A stretch of 62,000 bases of DNA from NCBI GenBank assembly GCA_014529385.2, contig CM043952.1, forward strand, positions 152,634,057 to 152,696,056, read 5' to 3'. Origin of the DNA: Adiantum capillus-veneris. Its lineage: Eukaryota; Streptophyta; Polypodiopsida; Polypodiales; Pteridaceae. The notes beneath the pieces were generated by a model. The model did not search any database, was not told the origin of the DNA, and saw only the letters and a program-made list of their open reading frames with translations. The position numbers were made by a program, and so were the translations under genes. Shown piece after piece: positions 1 to 10,718 of this stretch. Numbering within the stretch: position 1 is the stretch's first letter; every line of letters starts with the position of its first letter.

Positions 1-119
1 TGGCCTCCAATACGAGTATCATACCATTGAAAGCTTTCCAACTTAAGGTCGTATCCATAGAGAGGAAGAGAGGGATCACTGTTCGCCTAACTCTAATTTT
101 TTTACGTAATCCCAAAGGT

Positions 120-835
120 AGAGTTTAATATAAAATCTAAATCCAAAATCGAATCTTAAATCCAACCTAATTGAACATATGGTGATTCTAAGCTAATTCA
201 ACATGGTTAGTGGGTGAATTAATAGGTATCAGATATTGATGGGAATATACATATTGTTGTGTACCTAGTGTTTGTTCTTTGGGCAAAGCCTTCATTGACA
301 TGCCCTAAAGTCCAACTTAAATCTAATATAATCTAATCTAACATAAATCTAGATCTAATTTAATCTTAAACTCAACATAAACCTGTATCTAATCTAATTT
401 TAAATCTAACTTAAACCTAAGTGTAATCTAACTTAAATATAAATCTAATCTAATATTTAATCTTGTCTTAATCTTAAATATAAATCTAATCTAATCTTAA
501 ACTCGATCAACATAAACCGAAATCTAATCCAATCTTAAATCCTAAACCTAAATGTAATCTAACTTAAATCTAACCTAGCTAATCTTAAATCTTTTCCTAA
601 TTTTAAATCTAATGTAAATCTAAATCTGACCTATTCTTAAACTCAACATAAATCTAAATCTAACCTAATCTTAAATTTATTATAATTCTTAACCTAATCT
701 TAAGTCTAACTTAATTTTAAATTTAGCATAAATTTTAAATATAAGTTAAATGTAATCTAGCTTAATCTTAGATCTTAATCTAACCTAATTTTAAATTTAA
801 TTTCAGATCTAACCTACCCCTAAATCTTAATATAA
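120..835. repeat. Degenerate AT-rich repeat, TAAATCTAA/AATCTTAAA units
   Basis: Roughly 700 bases are built almost entirely from variants of TAAATCTAA, AATCTAATC and AATCTTAAA, with no fixed period and no reading frame. The mix of A/T runs with CTAA recalls very degenerate plant telomere repeats (CCCTAAA), but no intact CCCTAAA run is present, so that origin is only a guess. Nothing was recognised in bases 1-119. Confidence 0.7.
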
Positions 836-861
836 CATTTCATTTCATATTTTTTCTATTT

Positions 862-863
862 TA

Positions 864-898
<35 letters not shown>

Positions 899-1021
899 TT
901 GTTTTCTCCTTCCTCTCTCTCTATCTCTTTCTCTCTCTCTCTCTTTTCCTCTCTCAATGTGTGTGTGTATGCATTCTTTGTTTATACATGTGTGTGTATG
1001 TGTTTTTTGTTTATGTATGTG

Positions 1022-1066
<45 letters not shown>

Positions 1067-1230
1067 AAAGACACAGTGTGTGTGTGTGTGTGTGTGTGAG
1101 GGGGAGAGAGAGAGAGAAAAAGGGGAAGGGAAGATGAGAGAGAGGAGAGGGAAGGAGCATACATGGCTCTCCTTCCTGTCCTCGTGTGTGTGTGTGTGTG
1201 TGTGGGAAAGAAAGAGAGAGAGAGGAAGAG
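862..1230. repeat. Cluster of CT, GT and GA microsatellites
   Basis: Several simple repeats lie together: CT runs near 865-890 and 1026-1063, GT runs near 957-1018, 1076-1098 and 1184-1204, with GA stretches between. Reading frames here are poly-(SL), poly-(VC) or poly-(ER) strings that come from the dinucleotides and are not genes. Confidence 0.9.
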
Positions 1231-1289
1231 TGCGGGTTTACCTCTTTCGCTTGAGCACCGAAACTCATGTCTGAGATTTGAGTTTTGGG

Positions 1290-1425
1290 CGCTCTTGGTT
1301 TAAATTTTACCCCTATCAGCGTCGCTATGCAACAAAGAAAATAGCAACGCCCATAGAAACGCCGTGGATTTTCACTTTTGAGCGTCGCAGTGCAAGCGTC
1401 GCTAATGTGAAGTACCTCTGTAGTG
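1290..1425 (-). mobile_element. CACTA-like transposon end with GCGTCGC subterminal motifs
   Basis: Read on the minus strand from base 1425, the sequence starts CACTACAGAGG. It is followed within 110 bases by repeated AGCGACGC/GGCGTT-type motifs (plus-strand GCGTCGC at about 1318, 1382 and 1396). CACTACA termini with short subterminal motifs in both orientations are the hallmark of CACTA (En/Spm) elements, and the complete CACTA element at 48282-52102 has the same style of end. No matching second terminus or target duplication was found, so this would be a remnant extending to the left. Confidence 0.4.
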
Positions 1426-2941
1426 TTAATGCTCACCAAAGGGCAATCCCAGTGATGAGTCAAACACCCAATTACATCCATGTTTTTCATATTATCGCAT
1501 CAAACATAAGAGAAAATAAGGAAAAACCAGATTTAGCATCTAAAGCCAAATGCCCAAAATAGTGAGGTGTTCAGGCACCTCAGTGCTCCACTCCGGGTGG
1601 AAATTTTGGATAAGCAAAGATTTAACTAGGTCTTCAATGAGATTCAGAGTAAAATGAGAGGGTGGGAATATGCGCTTCTCGCTTTCCACATCAAGTCTTT
1701 GTGATTAACACCTTCATGATCCCTTACATCTCTTTTGTGTCTCCGATTCTAAAAATGGTCATATGTAATGAGAAAGGATTTTTCAAACCTATTAAACGGT
1801 TCTTTGTGGAAGAATAACACAAAGGACACAACTCCTTGGCAATGGCGGAAATGGGAATGGATGGCAAGACCCAAGAATTGAGGAGGCATTGGGATTCTGG
1901 ATTTTATATTGCATGTAGAAGCCATGTGTGCTAAACTCGTTGTCTCATTAAATTTCCAATAGCAAGCCTTGGGTACTCATGGCTTGGAACATGATCGACA
2001 CATTAGAGCTTGTATCTCAAGGTAGCCCATGGAAGGAGCCTAAGGTGCATTGATAAAATTTTGGTGCCTAGTTGGACTTTCCTTAAGCTTGGGGAATGCA
2101 CAGGGGGGGAAATTACACAAAAGTGTAACAAAGTATCTTCAGCCCTAGAATGGAGTGAAACTATTAGATACTTCAGATGCACCATTCTCCACTAGTCTCC
2201 CTAGTTGTTTGAACTTGGCAGTGAATCTTTGAGCCCTTTTTGGAGGGGCGTTGCACAAAAGCTGAGTACCAAAGGGATTTCAAGCCTCTCAAATCCTTGG
2301 GATGATAGAAACCTATGTTGGAAGGAAGTGGAGCAAGTAGAAATTCAGCATAATCATAGTATCTATGAAAGTCTCTTGGCTAGTAGAATCTTGGAAGCAC
2401 CTTCCCATCCTACGCCAGTAGTCGGGTCAATGCTGTATTGAAAAGCCTCGCACTGGCCAAAGGATAGCATGTTTTCACTCCCCAAAACCCAATATACCTA
2501 TAAGAAGCTAGTATATATAACATATTGGTTTACTCTGCTTGTGAAGATTTGGAAGGAAAATCGACTAGAAGAGCATTGGTAAAAGTGTTCTAGTCTTAGG
2601 AGATTAAGATACTTACTTGGAAGGTGATTTGGGGAGCCATCCCAATTACAAACAAGATTTGTGCTAAAGGGATTGGGCTCAGAAACGTGCTCACGTTGCT
2701 GAGCACCTTCGAAGGATGGGCTATATATGCTCCAAAATTGCCCTACCACGTAAAGTCTAGTTGCAAAAATCTAGAATTGGGTGAAAAACACCAAGAAAAT
2801 TATCTCTTATACAAACAAACTCATCCTGAGAGGATTTAGATTGCAAAATTAAGCCATTTTGATATGCATCCAAATCACCAAATATTGCTATTTGAAATAG
2901 ATTTGGAGAGCAGAAAACCTTTGTGTCTTTGCCAAAAAATG
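1426..2941. other. No recognisable gene
   Basis: About 1.5 kb with only short open frames on both strands and no motif I recognise. A small palindrome (AGGTG-TTCAGG-CACCT) lies near 1564-1580. There is no microsatellite or clear tandem repeat. It may be old decayed transposon sequence. Confidence 0.5.
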
Positions 2942-3244
2942 TGTTAGGGTTAGTGTTAAGGCAGGTAGGTGTTAGTGACATTCATGGAAAATTACCATAA
3001 TGTAAATAATTACGAATAAGATGTAAGCTCAATGTGTATGAAATGGTAGACAACAATGCATTAGTACCAAATTTGAACAAGATACATAGTGCCTTTTATA
3101 GCCCAATGCTAAAAGCATAGATCATGGACCGCATTTGATGCAGTCTTTGGACTTCCTTTAACAAAGTCTTCTTGGGTCATGGAGGCATGAATGCCTCATG
3201 GAAAGAGGTAGGAGAGAAATCCCATGGCTAGGATTATCCCTACA
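2942..3244 (-). repeat. 3' LTR of the gag-only element
   Basis: It begins TGTTAGGGTTAGTG and ends CCCTACA on the plus strand, so it has the TG...CA ends of an LTR. It matches 5374-5674 across its length with scattered substitutions and small indels. The purine tract used as polypurine primer lies at 3245-3262 (read on the minus strand). Confidence 0.8.
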
Positions 3245-3566
3245 AACTCCCCCGTAAACCTAGTCATGGTGATGTCTTTAGTAGAAGTGATACATCTAGG
3301 ATTTTGTGATACACTGGTACATCATAGTGGATCAAATTGATTCATCACTATGGTTCACGAGGTTCTCACTTATCATACCTAGTTTTAAAATAGTAGACTA
3401 CATCAGGATATTGACAAATGTAGCTGCATGATCCTAAGGTCATATAAGTAGAATGGGCATCGTGTTCTTCTTCATAGTCGTCTTGAGCAACGGTCATATG
3501 AACTCTTCCTTTTTTTATGTCTTCAGAATTCCTTGGTCTTAATTCTCCTCCATGATCCTTCTTGAA

Positions 3567-4148
3567 GCATCTCTATGAAGGGTGTCCCATCTTGTGGCAT
3601 ATGCTGCATGGAATGTTCATGTAACAATCCTTTGTATCATGGTTTGACCTACCACACTTCTTGCACTTTGATTTGCTCGATGAAGCTACATAAGTGCCTC
3701 TTGATTCTTCCTTGAGGTCCTTCTTCTTCTCATGGTCTTGGAGTGAATTTATGGAAACTTTTTAACTTGGTGTCGGATCCTTTTCCATGAGGATGGTGAC
3801 GATTTGATCGAAAGTGACTTCTTGCACAACTTTGAGTAAAATAGAAACCTTGTCTTCATCTTCAATAGGTCACTTGATGTAAGTCAGTTGAGTGCAAGTG
3901 GATTTCATCCTACTGACCAAGGATGTTGCATCTTCACCTGCCTTCATGCTAATACCATACAATTGCATTTTTGAAGCTATCCTCTCATTCTCTCCCAAAT
4001 GGCAAACAAATGACCACAAATTTTTGCGCATTAAGTAGCCCTTAACTCTAGCTTGCCATGTGTGTAACCCGTTCCCATCCAATACGGTGAGAGTGTATTT
4101 TCCCAATGATACTCGGGAGGTCTTACCAAAGAGATATTCTCTCAGCAA
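3567..4148 (-). pseudogene. Copia-type gag with two CCHC zinc knuckles, broken
   Basis: The frame beginning at 4148 reads a retrotransposon gag: a stretch like LDGNGLHTWQARVKGYLM with the conserved tryptophan, then KMQLYGISMKAGEDATSLVS. A stop lies near 3870, but homology continues past it. Two CX2CX4HX4C zinc knuckles follow at 3624-3665 (CKKCGRSNHDTKDC) and 3567-3608 (CSICHKMGHPS-stop-RC); the second contains an in-frame stop. Gag coats the element's RNA in virus-like particles. No pol domain follows, consistent with a gag-only element now inactive. Confidence 0.7.
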
Positions 4149-5115
4149 TGTCTAACCCATCACAGGGTTGGGCTGAAAAAAAATCAAATGACCGGAAAGA
4201 AGAAGTGAATAGTGCTCCCCCTTTAACAGTGCTCGAACAAAAATTATTATAGCTAAGCTTCTTAATGTGAATAACCTCTTGATATGAATAAGAAGGCTTC
4301 CATTGAAAAAAAAAGGATCAATTTATTGATTAAGATTGAGCCATTGACACATAACTGTCAACGGAAGAGGCTATAGTGCCAAGGCTCGAGAGAACGATAG
4401 ACAATGGCGTGATGGAAGAGCTGCACTCCTTAGGTGAATGCGAGGGCTGAGGTTGTGCTTGGGTGACCTTCAGGTTGATAACACATGTCGCGTGCAAGGG
4501 GGTGTAACCTTAATCATCAAGTGATACACACAATAGGACAATCGATTGAAGTGGTGTGTGTTGGTCGAGACTTCACTGGTGTGAAGAAACGCCATCGAGA
4601 AAGTTGAATAAGATCGGGATCAACGCTATTCCAGCAGGTAAGCAGAATTAGGATAGCACAGTGGGTAAAGGATGGCGCAATGTCGAGTGGCACTAAAGCT
4701 GCATAGGTGAAGTTCAGAGGGGCCTTGGTGCTTCCTCCTTTGACGAGCTAGACTTAGATTAGGTATCTACCAATGAGTAGAAAAAGGACCGGGCCATGGG
4801 AAAAGATATTAGGAAGCAGTGATGATTGAGTAGATTTCAAACAAGAAATGCACACTGAGTTGCAAGTCTGTAAGGGGTTCCAGAGGTGAATCTTGCAACG
4901 GATACATAGCAAGTGGGTAGGTGCACAGATAATGTGAAAATGGGCCGAGAGAGGAAGCAGGTTGGCACCGACTACCATAAAGCTGAGCGTTGACTCAAGT
5001 AGTATATGTAGATGTGGGTAGGTGTGAGGGTGAGGCACGCCTTGATTTGAGGAACTATTACTTGCCAAAAAACTAAATAATGACCTTTGAGTATTCCCTT
5101 TCAAGATTAGATTCG

Positions 5116-5165
<50 letters not shown>

Positions 5166-5357
5166 CTTGAGAAAAAAATAAAAAATAAAAACATACTATA
5201 ATAATATCTAAAATTTTGTGCTAATTAAAAATGAGAAGATGGTTATGAATCAATTAAGTCACCCAAAGAAAAGAAGAAACAAACGATTTAATCTATCATA
5301 AGTTTAATAATTCCTAATGGATCTAAGCGGGTCTAGAGATGAGACTAGTAGCCCTAA
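4149..5357 (-). other. Leader of the gag-only element
   Basis: This is non-coding DNA between the primer-binding site and gag. It contains a (CT)n microsatellite at 5121-5163. No domain was seen in the 146-codon minus-strand open frame that runs through the microsatellite. Confidence 0.55.
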
Positions 5358-5371
5358 TGGCTCTAATATCA
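5358..5371 (-). other. Primer-binding site (tRNA-iMet type)
   Basis: The minus strand reads TGATATTAGAGCCA two bases inside the 5' LTR. The common plant copia site is TGGTATCAGAGCC, so most positions match with a few substitutions. This fixes the orientation of the element. Confidence 0.65.
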
Positions 5372-5373
5372 CA

Positions 5374-5674
5374 TGTTAGGGTTAGTGTTCAAGCAGATAG
5401 GTGCTAGTGGAATTCATGGGAAACTACCATAATGGAAATAATTACCAACAAGATGTAGACTCAATGTGTATGCAATAGTAGACAACAATGCATTAGTACC
5501 AAATTTGAACAAGATACATAGTGGCTTTATAGCCACTTCTAAAAGCATAAAGATCATGGACCACATTCAATGCATTCTTTTGACTTACTTTAAGAAAGTC
5601 TTCATGGGTCATAAAGGCATGAATGCCTCATGGAAAGAGGTAGGAGGGAATTCCATGGCTAGGATTATCGGTCA
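5374..5674 (-). repeat. 5' LTR of the gag-only element
   Basis: Direct copy of 2942-3244, beginning TGTTAGGGTTAGTG and ending near GGTCA. The last bases differ from the other LTR, which makes this boundary less certain. Confidence 0.75.
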
Positions 5675-5819
5675 CTATTCAATATACTCCTATATAATAG
5701 GGACCGGAATGGAGCGAACCTTTTGAATGAGCTTTGGAATGACCTTGTTCTAGATATTTCTCAACTAACCAAATCTTTAAAAAGTAGCGCACTCTAAAAA
5801 GCTTTCTCCAAAAAGAGTT

Positions 5820-5915
5820 TTCGGAGCGAGATTTTTTTTTTCTCTCCCTCTCGCATCCCTCTATCTCCTCTCTCTCACTTCCCTTCTCTCTCTTGCTGCT
5901 TTCTTCCTTCCTTCC

Positions 5916-5967
<52 letters not shown>

Positions 5968-5978
5968 CCCATCCCCCC

Positions 5979-6010
<32 letters not shown>

Positions 6011-6012
6011 TC
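5820..6012. repeat. Compound microsatellite: TG run, poly-C, CT run
   Basis: A (TG)n run at 5917-5965 is followed by 17 C at 5973-5989 and then (CT)n to about 6012, preceded by pyrimidine-rich DNA. Open frames across it are dinucleotide artefacts. Confidence 0.95.
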
Positions 6013-6787
6013 TTGAAAGAAGCATAGCTGACATTTGACTATTTGACCCCCTTGGAGCAACCAGAATGGTGCCGATCCCAAGCCTGGGAAGTAAAAGCTA
6101 TTACAAAATCCGGCCTCACAAAAAGAACTTTTTTCTAGAAACTTGGAAACCTATGGAAAATTCATCATGTAAATTGAAAATGTGTTGGAGTTTTGTTTTC
6201 ACTAAACTTGCCAATTTTGTAGAATTTGAAGGTAAGTTTCAAAATTTGTAGGTGGGATGCTTCTTTTTTTTAGAGGAGTGCAAATTCATGGAGTCAAAAG
6301 AAATGATTAAAGAGAACTAAACAGAGTAGTAACGTTCTAATTGAACAAAGAATGCTCTAATAAACAATCTCGTGAACGTGCAATGTTAGAAGAAAACTGA
6401 GTTCTAATGTATTTTAACCCACTAAAATTGTAAAAATCCTAGTTAGATTTTGAGCATTCCATTAAGAAAATCGGAAAATTTACACAAGTTTTAGTGTAAT
6501 TACTGGAAAAAGATTCCAATTTGGATCTAAAAACCGAGAGAATTTTGAGGTTTCCCTTATTTTCACCAGCCTTGAACTTGTAGACCCGTGACATATCGTA
6601 CAATGCATTGACCTCATTTAGGTGAGCCCTCCTTCATTTGTCACTTTTTCACATGCCCTCAAGCAAAACAAAATGCTTACACCGATTGAGTGCTTTCATG
6701 GTTGTAGAGCTTGCCTTCTCTCGTCCCTTCCAGCAGAAATAGATCTTCTTAGCACTTCGATAGTCCTGTCAATAGACTAGTATAAGG

Positions 6788-6836
<49 letters not shown>

Positions 6837-7469
6837 GTATGCATGATAAGGTGTATCCACTTTCAGCAATTGCCCCCACCAAGACATAAAACAAACAACC
6901 TCTTTTTTGCCACTCCTACAAACATTTGACTTGCTTGCAGTTACTTTAAAGAGGCAAGATTTGGTAGCCACACAAAGCACATAGTTGCAAACACAATGGA
7001 AAGCTCTGATCTTCATTTTCTCACATCTAAATGACAATTTTATTGTGCAAGGATAATCTAGTTCAACCGGTCACACCTTGTCACAACATTGTGACCTTGA
7101 TGAAGAAATACTTATAGTTTTTTATGGCATTTTCTTCTTTACTTACCCTTTTGCACATCAAATATTCTCATGGCAAGAAATTTAACTTGATTTATTGATA
7201 ATTTTTTGGATCTTTGCGTAATTAATATTCATTTTTCTTTGTTAAAATTTCTATTTACAAAAACCTAAGTTTTTAACTAGATATCTAATGATGTATAGCT
7301 TATTTTGCAAGATCCAATGATCATTTGATACATTATGACCCAAGGAATGTGACTGCAAAAAAATTTAAACTTCAACGGTTCATTTTTTAAAGGTCTACCT
7401 TAAAAAATAACAAAGACTGCTTAGAGGACCTTGATATAGTTTTTTTCTAAATCTACTCTCCCAATCCTA
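6013..7469. other. No recognisable gene; one CT microsatellite
   Basis: AT-rich DNA without a supported gene. A (CT)n run lies at 6789-6832. Short frames at 6066-6251 and 6777-7037 carry no recognisable motif. Confidence 0.5.
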
Positions 7470-7950
7470 GTTGGCTAGTTCACCTGATACAAGAAATCTG
7501 CCACGTCACCAAAGGTCCATGTCATCACCCCATCTCACCTTCCACATCACCATAGTCAACACTTTGACCGTAACACTTGGCTTGCCATTTCACTCTAATT
7601 GCCAACTCATCCACCACCCTCCACTGCCACCTTGCACGCCACTTCACATTAAGTGCCATGTCATCCACCACCTCACATGCCACATGTAAGTATTTCTTGT
7701 CTGGCTTGCCACATCACTCGCCACCAAGCATGCCACATCGCCACCTCACCAATTCTTCGCCTCCTTTTTTGCCACCTAATCATTACATGCACCATTTTGA
7801 CACGTCATCATATGACATGGCAGATGAGGGATCCCATCTGCCACCTCATCTTTCCACCTATGTATTTGATGTCATCAATCATTCACATCAGCTTGATACA
7901 TGGATGACCATGTCATTCATGCATAGCCACCTCAATAGCCATGTCATTTT
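7470..7950. repeat. Degenerate minisatellite of GCCAC(A/C)TCA units
   Basis: The words GCCAC, CACCTCA, CACATCA and CATCCACC recur every 10-25 bases with no exact period. Because the repeat rarely forms stop codons, it leaves overlapping His/Pro/Thr-rich frames (7471-7981) that are unlikely to be genes. Confidence 0.65.
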
Positions 7951-9994
7951 TTATTTTTTTTCAATAATACAAATAAATTAAAAGTCAAGATATCTCAACC
8001 TAATTATTTAAGTGGTAATTTAAGCAAAAAAATTATATTTTATGTAAATTTTTAATTTTTTAAAGTATAAAAAATAATGAAATTCTATTTATTTGAAATA
8101 TCATTGTATCACAAAAACAAATTGGTTTTTTTCCAATAGCTTTTGGTTTACTTATGCACACAACTTTGGGACCTTCCATCTCAATACAAACCGCACATAG
8201 CTCGGAGCAAAAAAACGCCAGCCGCGTTGTCGAAATGTGTGCGGTCAAGCTGGGAAGGTGCAGGACCTCTGGCTGTGAGAGTTCGTGTGATGAGAGTCAC
8301 AAACACTTCAAGAAAAAGCGTTTCTGTAAAATCACCAACCCTCTTTCTAAGGGTGACTGAAAATTTAAGAGCATTCATGACAGCAAAGCCACAAACCCTC
8401 TTTCCTATCGTGCTTGGAATTTGCTTGTTTTTGTAGTTGGGATTATGATGACAAGATCACCAAATCACATTCAATTTCCCTTAAAAAGACCGTTTAAAAA
8501 CGCTAAAGTTTCTGCCATGAAACCTCGATGCTCATACAAGTACAAATCTCAATCAAAATCCAAACCTCTTTCATTGTAGCATGTAGCCTCGCCCCCAATT
8601 ACATAGTCGTAACATCAAACAACTGAAAACAATACACGAGCTTTCACTTCATGGCGACCATTTTCTGATTTTACAGAGATTTAAGAGATTCTAAAGTGAA
8701 GCCCATGCACCATTTTGATAAGGGAAAACCCTAATTCACTCCCTCACAAGCTCCGATACAAGATTGCAAAGAGGTGGGACTATAACACACATAGATTGGG
8801 CAACCATGGAAGCTATTGCACGGTGTCAGGGGATTTGTGTTCGAAAGGTGACCCGGGAAGGCACGGGGCCTTTGGCTGTGAGAGGTGTGAGAAAGAGAGT
8901 TGCAGCAGACATATTAACGTAGACAAAGTTAAAAAATGGAAAGCTTGAACAAGATTTTGAAGCTTGATTACTCAAAGCGGATTGTTAACAGTACCACTGC
9001 TTTAATTGAATGCTAATTGATAAGTTTAAGCTCCTCACATCAATTTAACCTGACTCAATTCAGTTGATAATAAAGAAATCAAACTTCAGTAAACTTGATG
9101 ATGATAATGTCGAATTCGATGATAATAGTACAGAATATGACCGTGCTTTCCCCTTTGCCTTAATTGGCCTGTCAAGCTCGCCTTGATGGTCTTCCTCTCT
9201 TTCCTTTCTCCTTTGTTGCTTCAAGGTCAAGAAAGAGAGAGATAAGAGGGATATGATTCATTCTGGCTTATTGAAAACCAAGCTGATGAGCTTGGGATTG
9301 AGAAAGAGATACGGCTTGGGTTATGGTTTAATTCAGATCAGACTAATAATATTGGGCTTGGGTTATGGTTTCATTTAGATCAGGCTGATAATGTTGGGCT
9401 TAACAATATAGAATGAGGGTTTCAAAGATTTTGGGAAAGAGCGAGACATGGCTATGATAGTGGGAGGGAGAAAAATCCCTAAGGCTTTAGCATGAGGGGG
9501 AAAAAGAGAGAGCTTGCGGGATTTGGCATGAGCTATGGCTATCCAAGCTTGGCTTAGAGTCGGCATTGGTTATTCAAGCTTGGCTTAGAGTCGGCTATGG
9601 AAGCTCTGCTTAGGATTAGAATGGGCTTATGAAGCTTAGGATTTGAATTCTCTAGGCTTATGGATTTCATGAGAGAGAAGAAGGAGAAAAATGTGAGAGC
9701 CCCCTGCCTCATGAGCCGTTTGGAGCCTTTATCCTGCATAAGAAAACTCCTCTTGCTATTTACAGCCAACCTAGTAGCAATATCTCTAGTGGGCACGACC
9801 TTGATGACATGGTAGCGGGTAAGGTGAGCAACATGAAATCGGCCTGGATAGAGTTCGAAAGGGGACGCAATGGCATGGTGGAGATTTCTCATTTCTTGGC
9901 AGACCTCAATGGAGAAGCACAATGCCCAGTGCGAGCTTATCACTCCCCCTCCATGCTGCCCATTGCCGCCCTGCTCGCCATGCTCCTAACTAGA
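7951..9994. other. Mostly unassigned; two diverged related segments
   Basis: A segment near 8239-8300 (CTGGGAAGGTGCAGGACCT then CTGGCTGTGAGAG) is echoed near 8842-8895 (CCGGGAAGGCACGGGGCCT then TTGGCTGTGAGAG), so an older duplication is present. Short Cys/Lys-rich frames at 8154-8360 and 8715-8948 share this piece but match no family I know. The minus-strand frame 9554-9943 is also unrecognised. Confidence 0.45.
9312..9600. repeat. Two short tandem duplications (42 bp and 31 bp)
   Basis: GGCTTGGGTTATGGTTT with following sequence is repeated at 9312 and 9354 (period 42). TCAAGCTTGGCTTAGAGTC and neighbours are repeated at 9541 and 9572 (period 31). Both are two-copy direct repeats with few mismatches. 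Confidence 0.75.
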
Positions 9995-10200
9995 GTAGTT
10001 AGTGATTGCTTGCCTTGTGTAGAGGAAACTCACACTTGGAAATAATTTAGGATAGTTAAAGCTAGTAGTTACTTGCTTTGTGTTGAACTATGTTCACACC
10101 AAGAAGTAACTTAAGTTAGATAGTTAAAGTTAGTAGTTACTTGCTTTGTGTTGAACTACGTTTACACCTAGAAGTAACTTAGGTTAGATTTATCTAATGG
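9995..10200. repeat. Left copy of a TTGCTTTGTGT / CTCACACTTGG repeat
   Basis: About three units of a 70-80 bp repeat. Each carries CTTGCYTTGTGT, then a block like CTCACACTTGGAA, then AATTTAGG or ACTTAGGTTAGAT. The same motif pair occurs at 19060-19430, 9 kb away, in the same orientation. The two arrays bracket the methyltransferase and DUF7869 pseudogenes. Confidence 0.65.
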
Positions 10201-10718
10201 TTATAACACTCGATCATAAAAAATTACAACAGGGGCATGAGGTGTAGTTTTAACTACCATAAAAAAACCCAAAAATAGCCCAAAAAACTCAAGAATGAGT
10301 CTTAAAATTTCTACGTCATCCTTCATTTAACAATGAAAGATCTTGAAAATAATGAAAAATTGACGAGTTTATAATTACATGTTTAACTCAAAAAAATTAC
10401 ATCTCCATAATCACATCAATTTTTTGACCAATTAATAAAACATAAACCTTGTGCTTTCACTATTATGATAAAAAATGAAAATAAACAAGCCTATAATTTA
10501 CAATCCTCAAATTTTTCATGTAGTTTTCAAAAAAGGTAACTAACAAGATTACCTCTACTTTTGAAACAAAGTTTCATAAACAAAACTAAAAACTAAAACT
10601 AACTTGTAATGCAAGACGTCTTTAAACTTGCACAAAAACTAATTTTTTTCTAAAAGTTAAGAGAAACCATTACGATAAACATATGCAATCGATTTGACAG
10701 TTCTTCACAACAAAGAAA
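10201..10718. other. AT-rich spacer
   Basis: No gene seen. GAGGTGTAGTTTT near 10238 recurs in the same orientation near 18984, just inside the right-hand copy of the flanking repeat. Confidence 0.5.

Larger units (their letters stand above)
2942..5674 (-). mobile_element. Gag-only LTR retrotransposon (TR-GAG-like, copia-type primer site)
   Basis: Two ~300-bp direct repeats (2942-3244 and 5374-5674) flank 2.1 kb of internal DNA. On the minus strand the right copy is the 5' LTR. It is followed by a primer-binding site resembling the complement of tRNA-iMet (5358-5371) and then by gag with two zinc knuckles. The internal region runs out into a purine-rich tract (GGTTTACGGGGGAGTT) directly before the left, 3' LTR. 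No protease, integrase, reverse transcriptase or RNase H is visible. An LTR element whose only gene is gag fits the TR-GAG class of non-autonomous elements. The flanking 5-mers do not match, so it is old or its ends are eroded. Confidence 0.75.

Noticed and set aside
120-835. Interstitial telomere
   Set aside because: No intact CCCTAAA/TTTAGGG runs; only loosely similar AT-rich words.
7471-7981. 134-codon His/Pro/Thr-rich frame as a gene
   Set aside because: It coincides with the GCCAC minisatellite and overlaps another equally long frame.
8154-8948. Cys-rich short frames as secreted peptides
   Set aside because: No signal peptide, and the Cys pattern is not shared outside the duplicated piece.
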